A stretch of 64,000 nucleotides of DNA, taken from Desulfacinum sp. GTDB lineage: Bacteria; Desulfobacterota; Syntrophobacteria; Syntrophobacterales; DSM-9756. The notes under the pieces are model-generated. The model saw nothing but the letters and a program-made list of their open reading frames with translations, did not search any database and had not been told where the DNA came from. The translations under genes were made by a program, and so were the position numbers. Location: positions 1 through 64,000 of the forward strand of contig JACIYN010000042.1 of NCBI GenBank assembly GCA_014359885.1, in the 5' to 3' direction. Shown one piece after another: positions 52,387-62,573 of the stretch (positions are counted from its first letter, which is position 1; each line of letters opens with the position of its first letter).

Positions 52387-54426
52387 ATGCGAAGCAACAT
52401 TAATGGAAATTTGGGCACCGTTTACCCCTTCCCGGCCATCGTGGGTCAGGAGGATCTGAAGCTCGCGTTGCTCCTGAACGCGGTGAACCCGCGCGTGGAG
52501 GGGGTGCTCGTCCGCGGCGAGAAGGGAACGGCCAAATCCACGGCCGTGCGGGGGTTGGCCGCGTTGCTTCCGGACATTGAGGTGGTCCGGGGCTGCCTGT
52601 TTTCCCTGAGCCCTGAAGAGGCCGCGGGTTTCTGCGGCGGCTGCGGGCTTTGCCATGGCCGACGGCCGACGGACCGGCGCCCCGTGCCCCTGGTGGACCT
52701 CCCCTTGAACGCCACCGAGGACCGGGTCATCGGCGGAATCGATTTCGAAGAGACCGTTCGCTCGGGGAAGCGGGTTTTTCTTCCCGGCCTGCTGGCCGCC
52801 GCCCACCGGGGGATTCTCTACGTGGACGAGGTGAACCTCCTGGACGACCACTTGGTGGACAGCATCCTTTCGGCGGCCGCCTCCGGCGTCAACACCATCG
52901 AGCGCGAGGGGGTCTCTTTGTCCCATCCAGCGCGGTTCCTCCTGGTGGGGACCATGAATCCCGAGGAGGGGGAGCTTCGCCCCCAGTTCCTGGATCGCTT
53001 CGGCCTGTGCGTGGAGGTAAAAGCCGAGGAAGACAGGGAGGCGCGGGTTCTGACCATGGAACGCCGGGAGGCTTTTGACGCCGACCCGAAGGCCTTTTGC
53101 GCCGCTTTTCAAAATGAGACCCGCAAACTTCGACAACAGATCGGCCGGGCACGGCGGCTCCTTCACAAGGTGATCGTCTCCGGGCGGCTGCGGGCCCTGA
53201 TCAGCGAGTTGTGCGTTCATGCCAATGCGGCCGGCCACCGGGCGGATCTCATCATCGAACAGGCGGCACGGGCCATGGCCGCGATGGCGGACAGGACCGA
53301 AGTGGAAGAGGAAGACATTTTGAAAGTGGCGCCTTTTGCCTTGCGCCACCGGCAACGAGAGATACCGCCTCCACCCAAGCAGGAGAAAAAGCAAGAAAAC
53401 CGGCACAACCAGCAGCGCGATTCCGCGGACCGGGAGCCAAGGGATCAGGGAAATGAAGAGCCGCAAAAGGGATCCGCACGAGGGAACGCTCCCCAGCCCC
53501 ACGCCAAGGAGGGCGGCGATGCCCATGGGCCCTCCGGCGCAAATGCGGAGGACAAGCGGGACCCTCAAGCACCGGTCCGTCCAGATGTCCTGGAAAGGGT
53601 CTTTGAGGTGGGGGCCACCTTTCGGGTTAAGCCCTTTGCGGTTCCCAAGGACCGGGTCTTTCGCCGCGGCTCCGGCCGCCGGTCCCGCAGCCGGGTGAGC
53701 GGTCTCCAGGGCCGGTATGTGAAAAGTACCCATCCCCGAGGGACCGGGGATGTGGCCCTGGACGCCACGTTGCGGGCCGCGGCACCGCACCAGGGTCGGC
53801 GAACGGGTCGCTGCGCCGTGGTCATCGAGGCCCAGGACATCCGGGAAAAGGTGCGCGAGCGGCGGATCGGCAACTTTCTGCTCTTTGTTGTGGATGCCAG
53901 CGGCTCCATGGGCGCGCGCGCTCGGATGGTCGCCACCAAGGGCGCCATCCTGTCCCTTCTTCTGGACGCCTATCAGAAGAGGGACAAGGTGGCCATGATC
54001 GCCTTCAACAAGTCGGAGGCCAGGCTGCTCCTTCCGCCCACTTCTTCCATCGACACGGCCGCCCGGCTGCTGGCCGAGCTGCCCGTGGGCGGCAGGACGC
54101 CACTGGGCGCCGGCCTGGTCAAGGCGGCCGAAGTGCTGCGGGCGCAGCTGGTGCGCGATCCCACCTCGCGTCCCATGCTCATTCTCATCACCGACGGCCG
54201 GTGCAACGTCTCCCTGGGCAGCGGTAAGCCCCTGGAAGAATGCCTGGCCCTGGGGCGCCGGCTGGCGCGGGACCGGCGCGTGCGCACCATCGTGGTGGAC
54301 ACCGAAACGCCGGGGCTGCTCCGCTTCGCCCTGGCGGCACCCCTTGCCGAAGCCCTGGACGCCACCTATGTGAAAACCGATGACCTGCGTGCCGAAACCC
54401 TGCTGCAATTGGCCGGGACCCCCTAG
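52387..54426 (+). CDS. ChlD/BchD-type AAA+ and VWA chelatase subunit 2
   Basis: Second AAA+/VWA chelatase subunit, 679 residues. Walker A GEKGTAKS at 44-51, Walker [14 protein letters not shown] near 144, and a cysteine insertion (C70, C83, C86, C89; GFCGGCGLC). A polar linker of about 110 residues replaces the proline run of its paralogue ([12 protein letters not shown] start). The VWA domain has D503-x-S505-x-S507 ([13 protein letters not shown]). The two D subunits share long identical blocks in both domains but differ in the linker, so they are old paralogues. The start at 52387 has no clear ribosome-binding site; an ATG at 52402 is a possible alternative but is in another frame. The upstream REP doublet separates it from the CobN genes. 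Confidence 0.88.
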   Translation: MRSNINGNLGTVYPFPAIVGQEDLKLALLLNAVNPRVEGVLVRGEKGTAKSTAVRGLAALLPDIEVVRGCLFSLSPEEAAGFCGGCGLCHGRRPTDRRPVPLVDLPLNATEDRVIGGIDFEETVRSGKRVFLPGLLAAAHRGILYVDEVNLLDDHLVDSILSAAASGVNTIEREGVSLSHPARFLLVGTMNPEEGELRPQFLDRFGLCVEVKAEEDREARVLTMERREAFDADPKAFCAAFQNETRKLRQQIGRARRLLHKVIVSGRLRALISELCVHANAAGHRADLIIEQAARAMAAMADRTEVEEEDILKVAPFALRHRQREIPPPPKQEKKQENRHNQQRDSADREPRDQGNEEPQKGSARGNAPQPHAKEGGDAHGPSGANAEDKRDPQAPVRPDVLERVFEVGATFRVKPFAVPKDRVFRRGSGRRSRSRVSGLQGRYVKSTHPRGTGDVALDATLRAAAPHQGRRTGRCAVVIEAQDIREKVRERRIGNFLLFVVDASGSMGARARMVATKGAILSLLLDAYQKRDKVAMIAFNKSEARLLLPPTSSIDTAARLLAELPVGGRTPLGAGLVKAAEVLRAQLVRDPTSRPMLILITDGRCNVSLGSGKPLEECLALGRRLARDRRVRTIVVDTETPGLLRFALAAPLAEALDATYVKTDDLRAETLLQLAGTP

Positions 54427-54446
54427 ACCCTCTTACGGAGAAGCGT

Positions 54447-55493
54447 ATGACGTGCCGGAACATCTACCCCTTCGTGGCCATCGTGGGCCAGGATAAGATG
54501 AAACAGGCCCTGTATCTCAACCTCGTCAACCCCACCCTTTCCGGTGTTCTGATCCGCGGTGAAAAGGGAACGGCCAAGTCCACGGCCGTGCGTGCCTTGG
54601 CCGACATTCTGCCCAAGATCCAGGTCATCAAGGACTGCCCCTTTCAGCTGGCCCCGGAAGACGGGGTCGACGTGTGCCGGGAATGCTTCCGCCTTGAGTG
54701 CCGGGAAAAGCGCCTGGGCGGCGAAAAGGTGGAAAGTATGTTCCGGCATATCCGGGTGGTGGAACTGCCGGTGGGCGCCACCGAAGACCGGGTGGTGGGG
54801 ACCCTGGACCTGGAACACGCCATCCGCCGGGGGCAAAAGCGGGTGGAGCCGGGACTTCTGGCCGCCGCCCACCGGGGGATTCTCTACGTGGACGAGGTGA
54901 ACCTGCTGGATGACCACGTGGTGGACGTGCTTCTGGACGCCGCCGCCATGGGGGTTAACACCATCGAGCGCGAAGGGATCTCCTTTTCCCATCCCGCCCG
55001 CTTCGTCCTCGTCGGGACCATGAACCCGGAAGAAGGTGAGCTGCGCCCCCAGCTCCTGGACCGGTTCGGGCTTTCGGTCTTCGTCCAGGGCATGGCCGAT
55101 CGCAACGAGCGGGTGGAAGTCATGGAGCGCCGGGCGGCCTTCGACGAGGACCCGGAAGGCTTCGCCGTGCGCTGGTCCGAGGAATCCAGGAGGCTGGCCG
55201 AACGCATCGAACGGGCCCGCGCGCTGTATCCCCGGGTGTCCATCGACCGGCAGCAGCTCTTTGCCATCGCCGACCTTTGCCTGGAAGTGGGCGTGGACGG
55301 TCACCGGGCGGACATCATCACGCTCAAGGCGGCCAAGGCCCTGGCGGCCCTGGACGGCCTGGACAAGGTAGAGGAACGGCATGTGGAAGCCGCGGCCGAA
55401 CTGGCCCTTCCGCACCGGGTGCGGCGCCGCCCGCTCATGGACATGGACGACGAGGCGGCCCGCGTGCGGGCGCTGGCGCGCAAAGCCCCATGA
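54447..55493 (+). CDS. ChlI/BchI-type AAA+ chelatase ATPase 2
   Basis: Second AAA+ motor subunit, 348 residues. Walker A GEKGTAKS is near residue 37, the ChlI block [22 protein letters not shown] near 106, and Walker [21 protein letters not shown] near 145. It carries cysteines ([19 protein letters not shown]) where the 25196 paralogue has none. It follows the D gene by 20 bp with ACGGAGAAG in front of the ATG. It overlaps the truncated ABC-2 ATPase by 4 bp, matching the gene order of the first module. Confidence 0.9.
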   Translation: MTCRNIYPFVAIVGQDKMKQALYLNLVNPTLSGVLIRGEKGTAKSTAVRALADILPKIQVIKDCPFQLAPEDGVDVCRECFRLECREKRLGGEKVESMFRHIRVVELPVGATEDRVVGTLDLEHAIRRGQKRVEPGLLAAAHRGILYVDEVNLLDDHVVDVLLDAAAMGVNTIEREGISFSHPARFVLVGTMNPEEGELRPQLLDRFGLSVFVQGMADRNERVEVMERRAAFDEDPEGFAVRWSEESRRLAERIERARALYPRVSIDRQQLFAIADLCLEVGVDGHRADIITLKAAKALAALDGLDKVEERHVEAAAELALPHRVRRRPLMDMDDEAARVRALARKAP

Positions 55494-55846
55494 AAACCCA
55501 CACCCCGGCGGCGCTGATGCTGGCGAAAAACCTAAAGAAACGCTTCGGCGAGACCACGGCCCCGGCCGGTGTCTCCTTCACGGTGGCGCCGGGGGAGATC
55601 TACGGCTACCTGGGGCCCAACGGGGCCGGCAAAACCACCACGATCCGGATCCTCACGGGTCTGACTAAGCGGGATACCGGCAGGGTGCAGCTCAACGGGT
55701 GTTCCCTTGACGGCAGCCCTTTGAAATACAAGACCCAGTCCGGCTTGGTGCCCCAGCACACCAATCTGGACCTGGACCTTTCCGTGGGAGAGAACCTGTT
55801 GATCCACGGTGGAAACGCCCTTGACACTTGGAGCAATCTGAAATAA
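55490..55846 (+). pseudogene. Truncated ABC-2 transporter ATPase
   Basis: The first about 105 codons read as the N-terminal third of an ABC-2 ATPase: Walker A GPNGAGKTT near residue 43, TIRILTGLTKRDTGRVQLNG, and SGLVPQHTNLDLDLSVGENL. These align with the complete gene at 26733 (SGLVPQ versus CGLVPQ). Similarity stops after GENLLIHGG near 55812, then about ten unrelated codons and a stop. The signature and Walker B motifs are missing, and no permease follows. A promoter for the next receptor overlaps its end. It is the remnant of a second exporter in the same place of a duplicated module. Confidence 0.8.
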
Positions 55847-55879
55847 GCACACTTCTTCACACAGTGATAGAAATCACTG
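55821..55879 (+). promoter_or_regulatory. Promoter with downstream palindromic operator, for receptor 7
   Basis: TTGACA (55821-55826), 17-bp spacer, TAAGCA (55844-55849), then the palindrome CAGTGAT-AGAA-ATCACTG (55862-55879) just after the expected start. The palindrome is in the position of a repressor site and could also fold in RNA. It differs from the palindrome of receptor 1. Confidence 0.5.
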
Positions 55880-55916
55880 CCCATCGTTTTTTGGCGAAAT
55901 CCGAACACCATGAGCC

Positions 55917-56020
55917 CGTCCCGCCGTAGGCGGCGGGTGCAACACGAAGCAAAGAGGCCATGAAGGCCGCCCCTTCCCGGAAGGGAGGGAGGTGGGTCGT
56001 TGTGGCCTTTTTTGTTGCAC
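55917..56020 (+). terminator. Hairpin leader with terminator before receptor 7
   Basis: A CCCGCCG/CGGCGGG hairpin ends at 55937. A long stem-loop follows: GTGCAACA (55937-55944) pairs with TGTTGCAC (56013-56020), and inside it AGGCCA (55955-55960) pairs with TGGCCT (56003-56008) followed by six T. The inner stem with T-run is terminator-like. The rest of the gap 55847-56125 has the promoter and the ribosome-binding site AAAGGAGG only. Attenuation of the receptor-nickel operon is possible. Confidence 0.5.
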
Positions 56021-56125
56021 AGGCCAAAGCAAAGGGGGCGAAGGAATGGGAAGGCCACCGACCCTCTGACTTGCTGGGGATATGGACATTGGATGGAACG
56101 AGCGCCGGAAAGGAGGCTAATCCGC

Positions 56126-58258
56126 ATGGAGAGAAAAACCCGATTCACGCTCTGCCTGGCCGTCTGTTTGGCGGCAGCCCTTTACGTTTCGCCCGCTTGG
56201 ACGGCCGGAGATCTCACTGACACGGCTGCGGCCCGGGAAGCCGAGAAAGCGGCCGCCCAAGGAAAGACCCTCGCCATAGGGGAAGTGACGGTGACCGCCA
56301 CCAAGACCGAAGTGGATCCGGCTACGGTGCCCTTTACCATGCACACCGTGGACCGCGAGGATATGGACGATCAGCCCAGCCATTTCATGAACAATCTGGG
56401 CGAATTCATCCGCGACGTGCCCGGTGTGCATGTGGGCCAGTATTATCCCTGGGGGCCGCCGTGGATTCATCTGCGCGGCACCGGCTACTTCATCGGTCGC
56501 ACCATCTACCTGGTGGACGGCCTGCCCGTGCATCCGTTCCTGTCGGTGGCGGTGAACCCCGATGACGTGGACCAGGTGGACGTGCTTCTGGGCCCCTCTT
56601 CGGCACTTTACGGAGCCAACGCCTCGGGCGGGGCGGTCAACTATAAGACCCGCAAAGGCCGTGCAGGCATGGGCGCAGCGGCCGAGATCGCCTACGGCTC
56701 CAACAACACCATCCGTCCCCACACCCACGTGGGTGACAAGGTGGGCAACTTCGACTACTACCTTTCCTATTCCGGCGACTATTCCGACGGCTATCAGATG
56801 AAGCCCCTGGACGGCATGCTGGAACTCTACGAATTGGGAAAGAAACAGTACTTGAAGGAAGCCTCCCGCGAAGACAACAAATGGCGCAACTCCTGGTTGG
56901 CCGGTAAATTCGGCTGGGAAAACCAAGGCGGCACCCGCATGGAGCTGGCACTCAACTACAACCGACGCTATCTGTATGGCGGCCAGAAAAACCTCATTCT
57001 CAACGACAACGGCGACATCCTGGTGAGCTCGCTCAGATTCGAGACCCCGCTCTCCACCTGGGCCAAGGTGAAGCTTTCCGGCGGCTACCAGTGGGACGAT
57101 CACCCCCAGCAGTACAACAATGGCCTTTCCATGGTGAACGGTGAAGTGGTGCTGGATCCGAGCGTGAACTACACCTACGACTGGACCCGCCAGACCACGC
57201 CCTTGGAGGGCCAAGTGGATATCTATCCCTGGAAGGACCACGTGCTCACCATCGGCACTTTCTGGAGCCGAGAGGAAGAGGAACGCACCTACCATTTCAC
57301 CAACGGCAGCCGCACCCACTCGGAATGGACCACCGACCAGACGGCGGTTTTTCTCCAGGGCCACCAGCTTCTGATGGACGAGCGGCTCAGCCTCATGGCA
57401 GGTGTGCGTTACGACCACTGGCGCTACCATGATGTGTTCATCCAGGGCAACGAGCCCCAGGAACCGGACGCGGTCACCAAGGACACCACCACTTACCGCG
57501 GCGGCATCAAATACCGATTCAACGATTACGTGGCGGTGCGCAGCTCCGCCGGCACCGCCTTCTGGCCCGGCACACCGCTGTGGTTCTTCCAGAACACCAC
57601 CACCGGCAACACCTGGCGGGAGGCCAATCCGGACTTGGAACCCGAAAAGACCTGGATGGTGGATTTGGGGGTGGACATCAACCTGCCCGCCTGGGGCACG
57701 CTGCTCGGCATAACCGGCTACTACGGCGAAATCAAGGACATGGTCTCCTACAGCTACGATGAGAACCCCTACGTGGAGGGCGGTAGCATCATCCGCACCA
57801 GGAACATCGGTGGGGCGCGCATCCGGGGCCTAGAGTTGCAGATACAACAACCCATCACCCAAGAGCTGTCGTTGTTCGGCTCCCTGACCCTGAACAGCTC
57901 ACGCATCCAGGATGATCCCGACAACGACGGCAACCAGCTGCGCAACGCCCCGGACTATTGGGGCAGCCTGGGCGTGCGCTACCTGAATCCCAAGCTGTTC
58001 AACGCCGAAGCCCTGTTCCGTTTCTCGGACAGCCGCTACTATGACGACGCCAATACGGACCTGCCCTACTTCCACATGGAAGCTTACGAAACCGTGGACG
58101 CCAAGATCTGGCGGGACTGGCAACTGGCCCCCCATTGGGCGCTTAACATTTGTTTGTCGGCTGTCAACATTTTTGACGAGGACTACTCCACCGAAATCGT
58201 CTACGTGAACCCCGGGCGCTACCTGGAATTATCGTTGGGTATCCGCTACTCGTTCTAG
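56126..58258 (+). CDS. TonB-dependent outer-membrane receptor 7
   Basis: Outer-membrane receptor, 710 residues. Signal peptide (FTLCLAVCLAAALYVSPAWTA), a charged spacer, TonB box IGEVTVTATKTEVDP, plug with DDVDQVDVLLGPSSALYGAN, and a terminal Phe (LSLGIRYSF). The plug motif GPSSALYGANASGGAVNYKT differs from the corrinoid-type receptors (GGVINIIT). AAAGGAGG precedes the ATG at 56126. It lies 18 bp before a complete family-5 ABC importer, so its ligand is more likely a nickel, cobalt or peptide-like metal complex. It has no cobalamin riboswitch. Confidence 0.9.
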   Translation: MERKTRFTLCLAVCLAAALYVSPAWTAGDLTDTAAAREAEKAAAQGKTLAIGEVTVTATKTEVDPATVPFTMHTVDREDMDDQPSHFMNNLGEFIRDVPGVHVGQYYPWGPPWIHLRGTGYFIGRTIYLVDGLPVHPFLSVAVNPDDVDQVDVLLGPSSALYGANASGGAVNYKTRKGRAGMGAAAEIAYGSNNTIRPHTHVGDKVGNFDYYLSYSGDYSDGYQMKPLDGMLELYELGKKQYLKEASREDNKWRNSWLAGKFGWENQGGTRMELALNYNRRYLYGGQKNLILNDNGDILVSSLRFETPLSTWAKVKLSGGYQWDDHPQQYNNGLSMVNGEVVLDPSVNYTYDWTRQTTPLEGQVDIYPWKDHVLTIGTFWSREEEERTYHFTNGSRTHSEWTTDQTAVFLQGHQLLMDERLSLMAGVRYDHWRYHDVFIQGNEPQEPDAVTKDTTTYRGGIKYRFNDYVAVRSSAGTAFWPGTPLWFFQNTTTGNTWREANPDLEPEKTWMVDLGVDINLPAWGTLLGITGYYGEIKDMVSYSYDENPYVEGGSIIRTRNIGGARIRGLELQIQQPITQELSLFGSLTLNSSRIQDDPDNDGNQLRNAPDYWGSLGVRYLNPKLFNAEALFRFSDSRYYDDANTDLPYFHMEAYETVDAKIWRDWQLAPHWALNICLSAVNIFDEDYSTEIVYVNPGRYLELSLGIRYSF

Positions 58259-58276
58259 GACGAAAACGAACCCGCC

Positions 58277-60004
58277 ATGTTTCGCATGGGGCAGTGTTTG
58301 AACAAACCGGTGGCCGGCCCGACCGTGGTGCTCCACCTTGGACTGATCCTCTGCCTCGCTTGGGCGACTCCGGGGGCGCAAGCGCGGCAGACGACCACCC
58401 TGGTGATAGGCGTGGGACGGGATCTATACCTGGGCCCCGACACCTCCACCTACGTGCACGGCTCGCTCAACGCCTGGGAAGCCCTCACCTACCTGGATCG
58501 GAATCTCCGGGCACAGCCTTGGCTGGCTCGGTCCTGGCAGAGCCGCGACGGGGGCCGCACCTGGGTGTTCCGCCTGCGGGAGGGCGTGCGCTTTCACAAC
58601 GGGGCCCCCTTCACCAGCCATGAGGCTGCGGCCAACCTGAAACGGCTGGCGGGCCGCGCCAAATACGACCCCACCGGAATTTATCGCAACGTGACGGCCA
58701 TCGAACCACATGGACGGTATGAGCTGGTGATTCGGCTGGCCAAGGCCTCGCCGGCCTTTCCCAACCTCTTGGCCTATTTTTCCAGCCCCATGATTCATCC
58801 TTCCTGCTTTGATGACCGGGGCCGCATCAAGGAACTGATCGCTACCGGGCCCTTTCGTGTGCAAAAGATCCGGCGCGGCGATCGCATCGAGCTGGAGGCC
58901 TTTGCCCAACACTGGGCGGGCAAGCCCGCTTATGACCGGGTCGTGTTCCGTTTCATACCGGATGCCCAGACCCGACTCATGGCGTTGCTGGCTGGAGAGG
59001 TGGATGCGGTGGCCGACGTGGGGGCCATCCTGCCGGAACAGGCCGCCGATTTGGCCCGAGCCCCCCGGGTGGTGCTCCTGCGCCGGGAGGTGGCCACCAC
59101 CCATTACCTGCTCTTCAATTGTGGAAAGTCTCCTTTCAGCGAACGCCCGGCCCGTTTATGGCTTGCCTCCATTCTTGACAGAGCGCAGATGGTGACCGCC
59201 CTGGCCCACGGCGCGGGAGTGGTGGCCCGTGATCCCTATTCCCGCCTGGCAAGGGACTGGGCCTTCGGCCTCCTGGACCCTCCCCCCGGCCGGAAACCCC
59301 CTGTTCCCGCCCGCGAGCTGGTCATCCTCCTGCACCGTGGAACCACCCAGCGCTGGCCCTACCTGGAAATCGCCCAGGTGTTGCACCAAAAGCTTTCCGG
59401 TGCGGGTTTCCGGGCCGTCCTAAGGATCAAGGAGCCGGGCGCCTATTACGAAGCCATGGAAAAGGGCGAGTTCGACCTTTCCTTGCAACCCAACACCCTC
59501 ATGACCGGCGATCCCGATTTCTTTTACACCTACTACGTGCACAGCCGGGGGCCGCGCAGTTTCGCCTGCGGCGGCTCCACCTGGGACCGGCTCATAGAAG
59601 AGGCCCGCTTCGAGATGGATTTCCGACGGCGTCAGGCGCTCTACCGCCGACTGGCCGAACGCTTCAACCAGGAGCTTCCCCTGTTGCCGCTGTATCACGA
59701 CATAAGCCTTTACGCCCACCGCGACAACGTGATGGAATTCCGGATGGACCAAAACTTCCGCCCCAGCCTGGACAGGGCCCGGCCCAACCTGGTGCATCTT
59801 TCTCGGCGGCCCCGCCTCCATGTGGAGGTCGGAAGGGCCGCCCAGTTCTTCGAAGCCCGTTCGGCCACCTTCGGAAAAGAGGGATCGAATCTGCGCCGGG
59901 CGGTTCTCGACGCCTTCCCGCCTCATGAGCGCCAGGGGATCATCGAACTGCAGGCGGAGGCCTCGGCCGCCCACGCCCACTGGTCCAAGGAACCCGGCCG
60001 ATGA
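58277..60004 (+). CDS. Family-5 ABC substrate-binding protein (nickel/peptide type)
   Basis: Periplasmic binding protein of a NikA/DppA-type importer, 575 residues. Signal peptide (VVLHLGLILCLAWATPGAQA). The family pattern is clear: LNAWEALTYLDRNLRAQPWLARSW near 55, TWVFRLREGVRFHNGAPFTS near 95, and the LPLLPLYHDISLYAHRDNV block near 471. The last about 65 residues (from RPRLHVEVGRAAQFF) form a helical, charged extension beyond the usual end of the fold. It overlaps the first permease by 4 bp. Nickel, cobalt or a metallophore complex is favoured by the metal-rich context, but peptide or opine substrates cannot be excluded. Confidence 0.87.
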   Translation: MFRMGQCLNKPVAGPTVVLHLGLILCLAWATPGAQARQTTTLVIGVGRDLYLGPDTSTYVHGSLNAWEALTYLDRNLRAQPWLARSWQSRDGGRTWVFRLREGVRFHNGAPFTSHEAAANLKRLAGRAKYDPTGIYRNVTAIEPHGRYELVIRLAKASPAFPNLLAYFSSPMIHPSCFDDRGRIKELIATGPFRVQKIRRGDRIELEAFAQHWAGKPAYDRVVFRFIPDAQTRLMALLAGEVDAVADVGAILPEQAADLARAPRVVLLRREVATTHYLLFNCGKSPFSERPARLWLASILDRAQMVTALAHGAGVVARDPYSRLARDWAFGLLDPPPGRKPPVPARELVILLHRGTTQRWPYLEIAQVLHQKLSGAGFRAVLRIKEPGAYYEAMEKGEFDLSLQPNTLMTGDPDFFYTYYVHSRGPRSFACGGSTWDRLIEEARFEMDFRRRQALYRRLAERFNQELPLLPLYHDISLYAHRDNVMEFRMDQNFRPSLDRARPNLVHLSRRPRLHVEVGRAAQFFEARSATFGKEGSNLRRAVLDAFPPHERQGIIELQAEASAAHAHWSKEPGR

Positions 60005-60972
60005 GCATCGCGGGGATGACTTCATTGCTCAAGCGGCTCGTCTATCTGGCCCTGGTGCTCTGGGGCGTTTCTCTGCTCACTTTCGGCCTGTTCGCCCTGG
60101 CGCCCGGCGATCCGGCCGAGATCCTCCTGCGTGACGGCCGGGAGGCCGCCACCCGGGAAAGCGTGGCGGAGCTTCGCCGCGAGCTGGGTCTGGACGACCC
60201 CGTGGCCCTACGCTATGCCCGCTGGCTGGGCAAAACTCTACGGGGAGACCTGGGCCGATCCTGGCAAACCGGGGAGCCGGTGGCCGGCGAACTGCTGGCC
60301 AGGCTAGGCGCCACACTGGAATTGGCCTCGGCAGCCTTTGTGTTCGTGGTACTCTGTTCCGTGGCCCTGGGCGTGGTGGGCGCAGTCTATCGGGGCCGCG
60401 CACCGGACCACCTGGCACGGGCCTGGTGCATCCTTTGCCTTTCCCTGCCCAACTTCTGGCTGGGTCCGCTGCTCATCATGCTACTGGCCTTGCGCTGGGG
60501 GCTATTGCCCATCATGGGACGGGGCGGTTTGGACCATCTGATCATGCCGGCGCTCACCCTCGGCCTTTCCATGGCCGCCCTGGAAGGCCGCGTGCTGCGG
60601 GCCAGCCTCTTGGAGATCCTGGGCCAGGATTATGTACGCTTCGCTCTCGCCAAGGGCCTCACCGGGTGGGCGGTCATGAAACGACACGTTTTGAGAAACG
60701 CGCTGCCTCCGGTGGTGACCCTGTGGGGCATTTCGCTGGGCCATCTGTTGGGAGGGGCGGTGATCGTGGAATCCATATTCTCCTGGCCCGGCCTGGGCAA
60801 GTTGGCAGTGGACGCGGTTCTGGCACGCGATGTACCGTTGGTGCAGGGCACCGTGCTTCTCATGGCCCTGGTCTTCGTCGTGGCCACTCAATTGACCGAC
60901 CTCGCCCATCGATGGCTGGATCCGCGCCTTTCTCACGGCAAAGGAAGACATGGCAATGGCTGGCTTGATTGA
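60001..60972 (+). CDS. NikB/DppB-type ABC permease
   Basis: First inner-membrane permease of the importer, 323 residues, with about six membrane segments. The N-terminus (LVYLALVLWGVSLLTFGLFALAPGDP) and EVRRELGLDDP-like stretch ELRRELGLDDPVALRYARW are typical of the B component. The coupling loop includes VRFALAKGLTGWAVMKRHVLRNALPPV near residue 215. It overlaps the binding-protein gene by 4 bp and the second permease by 23 bp. Confidence 0.9.
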   Translation: MSIAGMTSLLKRLVYLALVLWGVSLLTFGLFALAPGDPAEILLRDGREAATRESVAELRRELGLDDPVALRYARWLGKTLRGDLGRSWQTGEPVAGELLARLGATLELASAAFVFVVLCSVALGVVGAVYRGRAPDHLARAWCILCLSLPNFWLGPLLIMLLALRWGLLPIMGRGGLDHLIMPALTLGLSMAALEGRVLRASLLEILGQDYVRFALAKGLTGWAVMKRHVLRNALPPVVTLWGISLGHLLGGAVIVESIFSWPGLGKLAVDAVLARDVPLVQGTVLLMALVFVVATQLTDLAHRWLDPRLSHGKGRHGNGWLD

Positions 60973-61792
60973 GGCCTTCCGGAAAAGCCCCATGGCCCGG
61001 ACGGGCGGTATGCTGCTGGTCCTGCTCATGGCCGCCGGTCCGGCCGCGCCTTGGCTGGCCCCCCACGATCCCCTGCAGATCGACTTCTCTCAGAGGCTAC
61101 GCCCCCCTGGTCCGCATTTCCCCCTGGGGACCGATCAGTTGGGACGTTGCGTCTTTTCGCGAATTTTGTTCGGCGCGCGGATTTCACTGTTCGCCAGCAT
61201 GGCCGCTTCCTTCCTGGCCCTGGCCTTCGGTCTCCCGGCCGGCCTCATTGCCGGCTCGGCGCCTTCCCGGCTCCAGACACCGCTCAAGGCTTTCCTGGAC
61301 ATGGCCCTGGCCTTCCCCGGATTTCTTCTGGTCTTGGTTGCGGCCGGTGTCCTGGGGCCCTCCCTGACCAGCCTGGTGATCGGCATCGCAGGGGTCATGT
61401 GGCCCTGGTGGGCGCGTCTGGTACGCGACTTGACCCTGGGAGCCAAGGAAAAGGAATTCGTCCTGGGAGGCCGGGTTTCCGGGGTGCGGGGCCCGCGCCT
61501 GATGCGGCGCTACATCCTGCCCCAGATCGCCCCGCCCATCCTGGTGGCGGTCTCCCTGAAAACCGCCTGGATCATCCTGGCCATGGCCGGCCTGGGTTAT
61601 CTGGGCTTGGGAGTTCAACCCCCCAGCCCGGAATGGGGGGCCATGCTCCAGGAATCACGCATGTACATGGTTCAAGCTCCCTGGCTCATGCTGGCCCCCG
61701 GCACCGCCATTACCTTGAGTATGCTGGCGTTCAACCTTTTGGCCGAAGGCCTGCGAGACGCCATGCAGGTCAAACGGGCATGGATCTGGTGA
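60950..61792 (+). CDS. NikC/DppC-type ABC permease
   Basis: Second inner-membrane permease, 280 residues. Family blocks: APWLAPHDPLQIDFSQRLRPP near 28, HFPLGTDQLGRCVFSRILFGARISL near 53, and the coupling loop VLGGRVSGVRGPRLMRRYILPQIAPPI near 170, then SPEWGAMLQESR near 226. An in-frame ATG 6 bp further in is an alternative start. It is followed 1 bp after its stop by the first ATPase. Confidence 0.9.
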   Translation: MAMAGLIEAFRKSPMARTGGMLLVLLMAAGPAAPWLAPHDPLQIDFSQRLRPPGPHFPLGTDQLGRCVFSRILFGARISLFASMAASFLALAFGLPAGLIAGSAPSRLQTPLKAFLDMALAFPGFLLVLVAAGVLGPSLTSLVIGIAGVMWPWWARLVRDLTLGAKEKEFVLGGRVSGVRGPRLMRRYILPQIAPPILVAVSLKTAWIILAMAGLGYLGLGVQPPSPEWGAMLQESRMYMVQAPWLMLAPGTAITLSMLAFNLLAEGLRDAMQVKRAWIW

Positions 61793-61793
61793 A

Positions 61794-62573
61794 ATGAGGT
61801 TCCTGGAAATAGACGGCCTCACGGTGAGTTCTCCTGCCGGGGATCTGGTGCGCGATCTGAGTTTCAGCCTGGAGCACGGCGGCGCTCTGGGGCTGGTGGG
61901 AGGGAGCGGGGCGGGCAAGAGCTTGAGCGCTTTGGCCCTCTGCGGCCTGCTGCCCCGACCTCTGTGGGTAAGAACCGGCGAGATACGCCTGAACGGTGAG
62001 ATCGTCCCGCCCAACGATCCCCATGCCTGGCGGGCCAGGCGCGGCCGTCAGATCTTCCTCATGTTCCAAAGCCCGGCCTCGGCCCTGAACCCCGTGGTCA
62101 AGGTGGGACCTCAAATAGCCGAAGCCCTCGGCGAAACCAGGGGCCGGTATTGCCGACGCGCCCGGGAACGAGTCGGCCGACTCCTGGAATCGGTGGGCCT
62201 GCCCGCTTCCTATGCCGGGCGCTACCCCTTTGAATTGAGCGGCGGTATGCGACAAAGGGTCCTGGCCGCCACGGCGCTGGCCTTGCGCCCCCTGGTACTC
62301 ATCGCCGATGAGCCCACCACCGGATTGGACCCCTTGAATCAGATGGCGGTGCTCGACCTGTTGCAACGGCTGCGCCGCGAGCATCGCACCGCCCTCATCC
62401 TCATATCCCACGACCTGCGGGCCATCTCGGCTCTGGTTCCTCAAATCGTGGTCATGCAGCACGGCCGCGTGGTGGAGCGGGGAATCACCTCGGAGGTGCT
62501 GGCCCGCCCCACCCATTCCCACACCCGCGAACTGGTCGAGGCCCTGCACCTGCTGGGAGGACGCCATGGCTGA
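61794..62573 (+). CDS. NikD/DppD-type ABC ATPase
   Basis: First ATPase of the importer, 259 residues. Walker A GGSGAGKS near residue 35, signature LSGGMRQR near 147, Walker B VLIADEPTTGLDPLNQ near 168 and H-loop LISHDLRAIS. At this length it lacks the C-terminal oligopeptide extension of DppD (about 325 residues), which fits the shorter nickel-type NikD. It overlaps the next ATPase by 8 bp. Confidence 0.9.
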   Translation: MRFLEIDGLTVSSPAGDLVRDLSFSLEHGGALGLVGGSGAGKSLSALALCGLLPRPLWVRTGEIRLNGEIVPPNDPHAWRARRGRQIFLMFQSPASALNPVVKVGPQIAEALGETRGRYCRRARERVGRLLESVGLPASYAGRYPFELSGGMRQRVLAATALALRPLVLIADEPTTGLDPLNQMAVLDLLQRLRREHRTALILISHDLRAISALVPQIVVMQHGRVVERGITSEVLARPTHSHTRELVEALHLLGGRHG

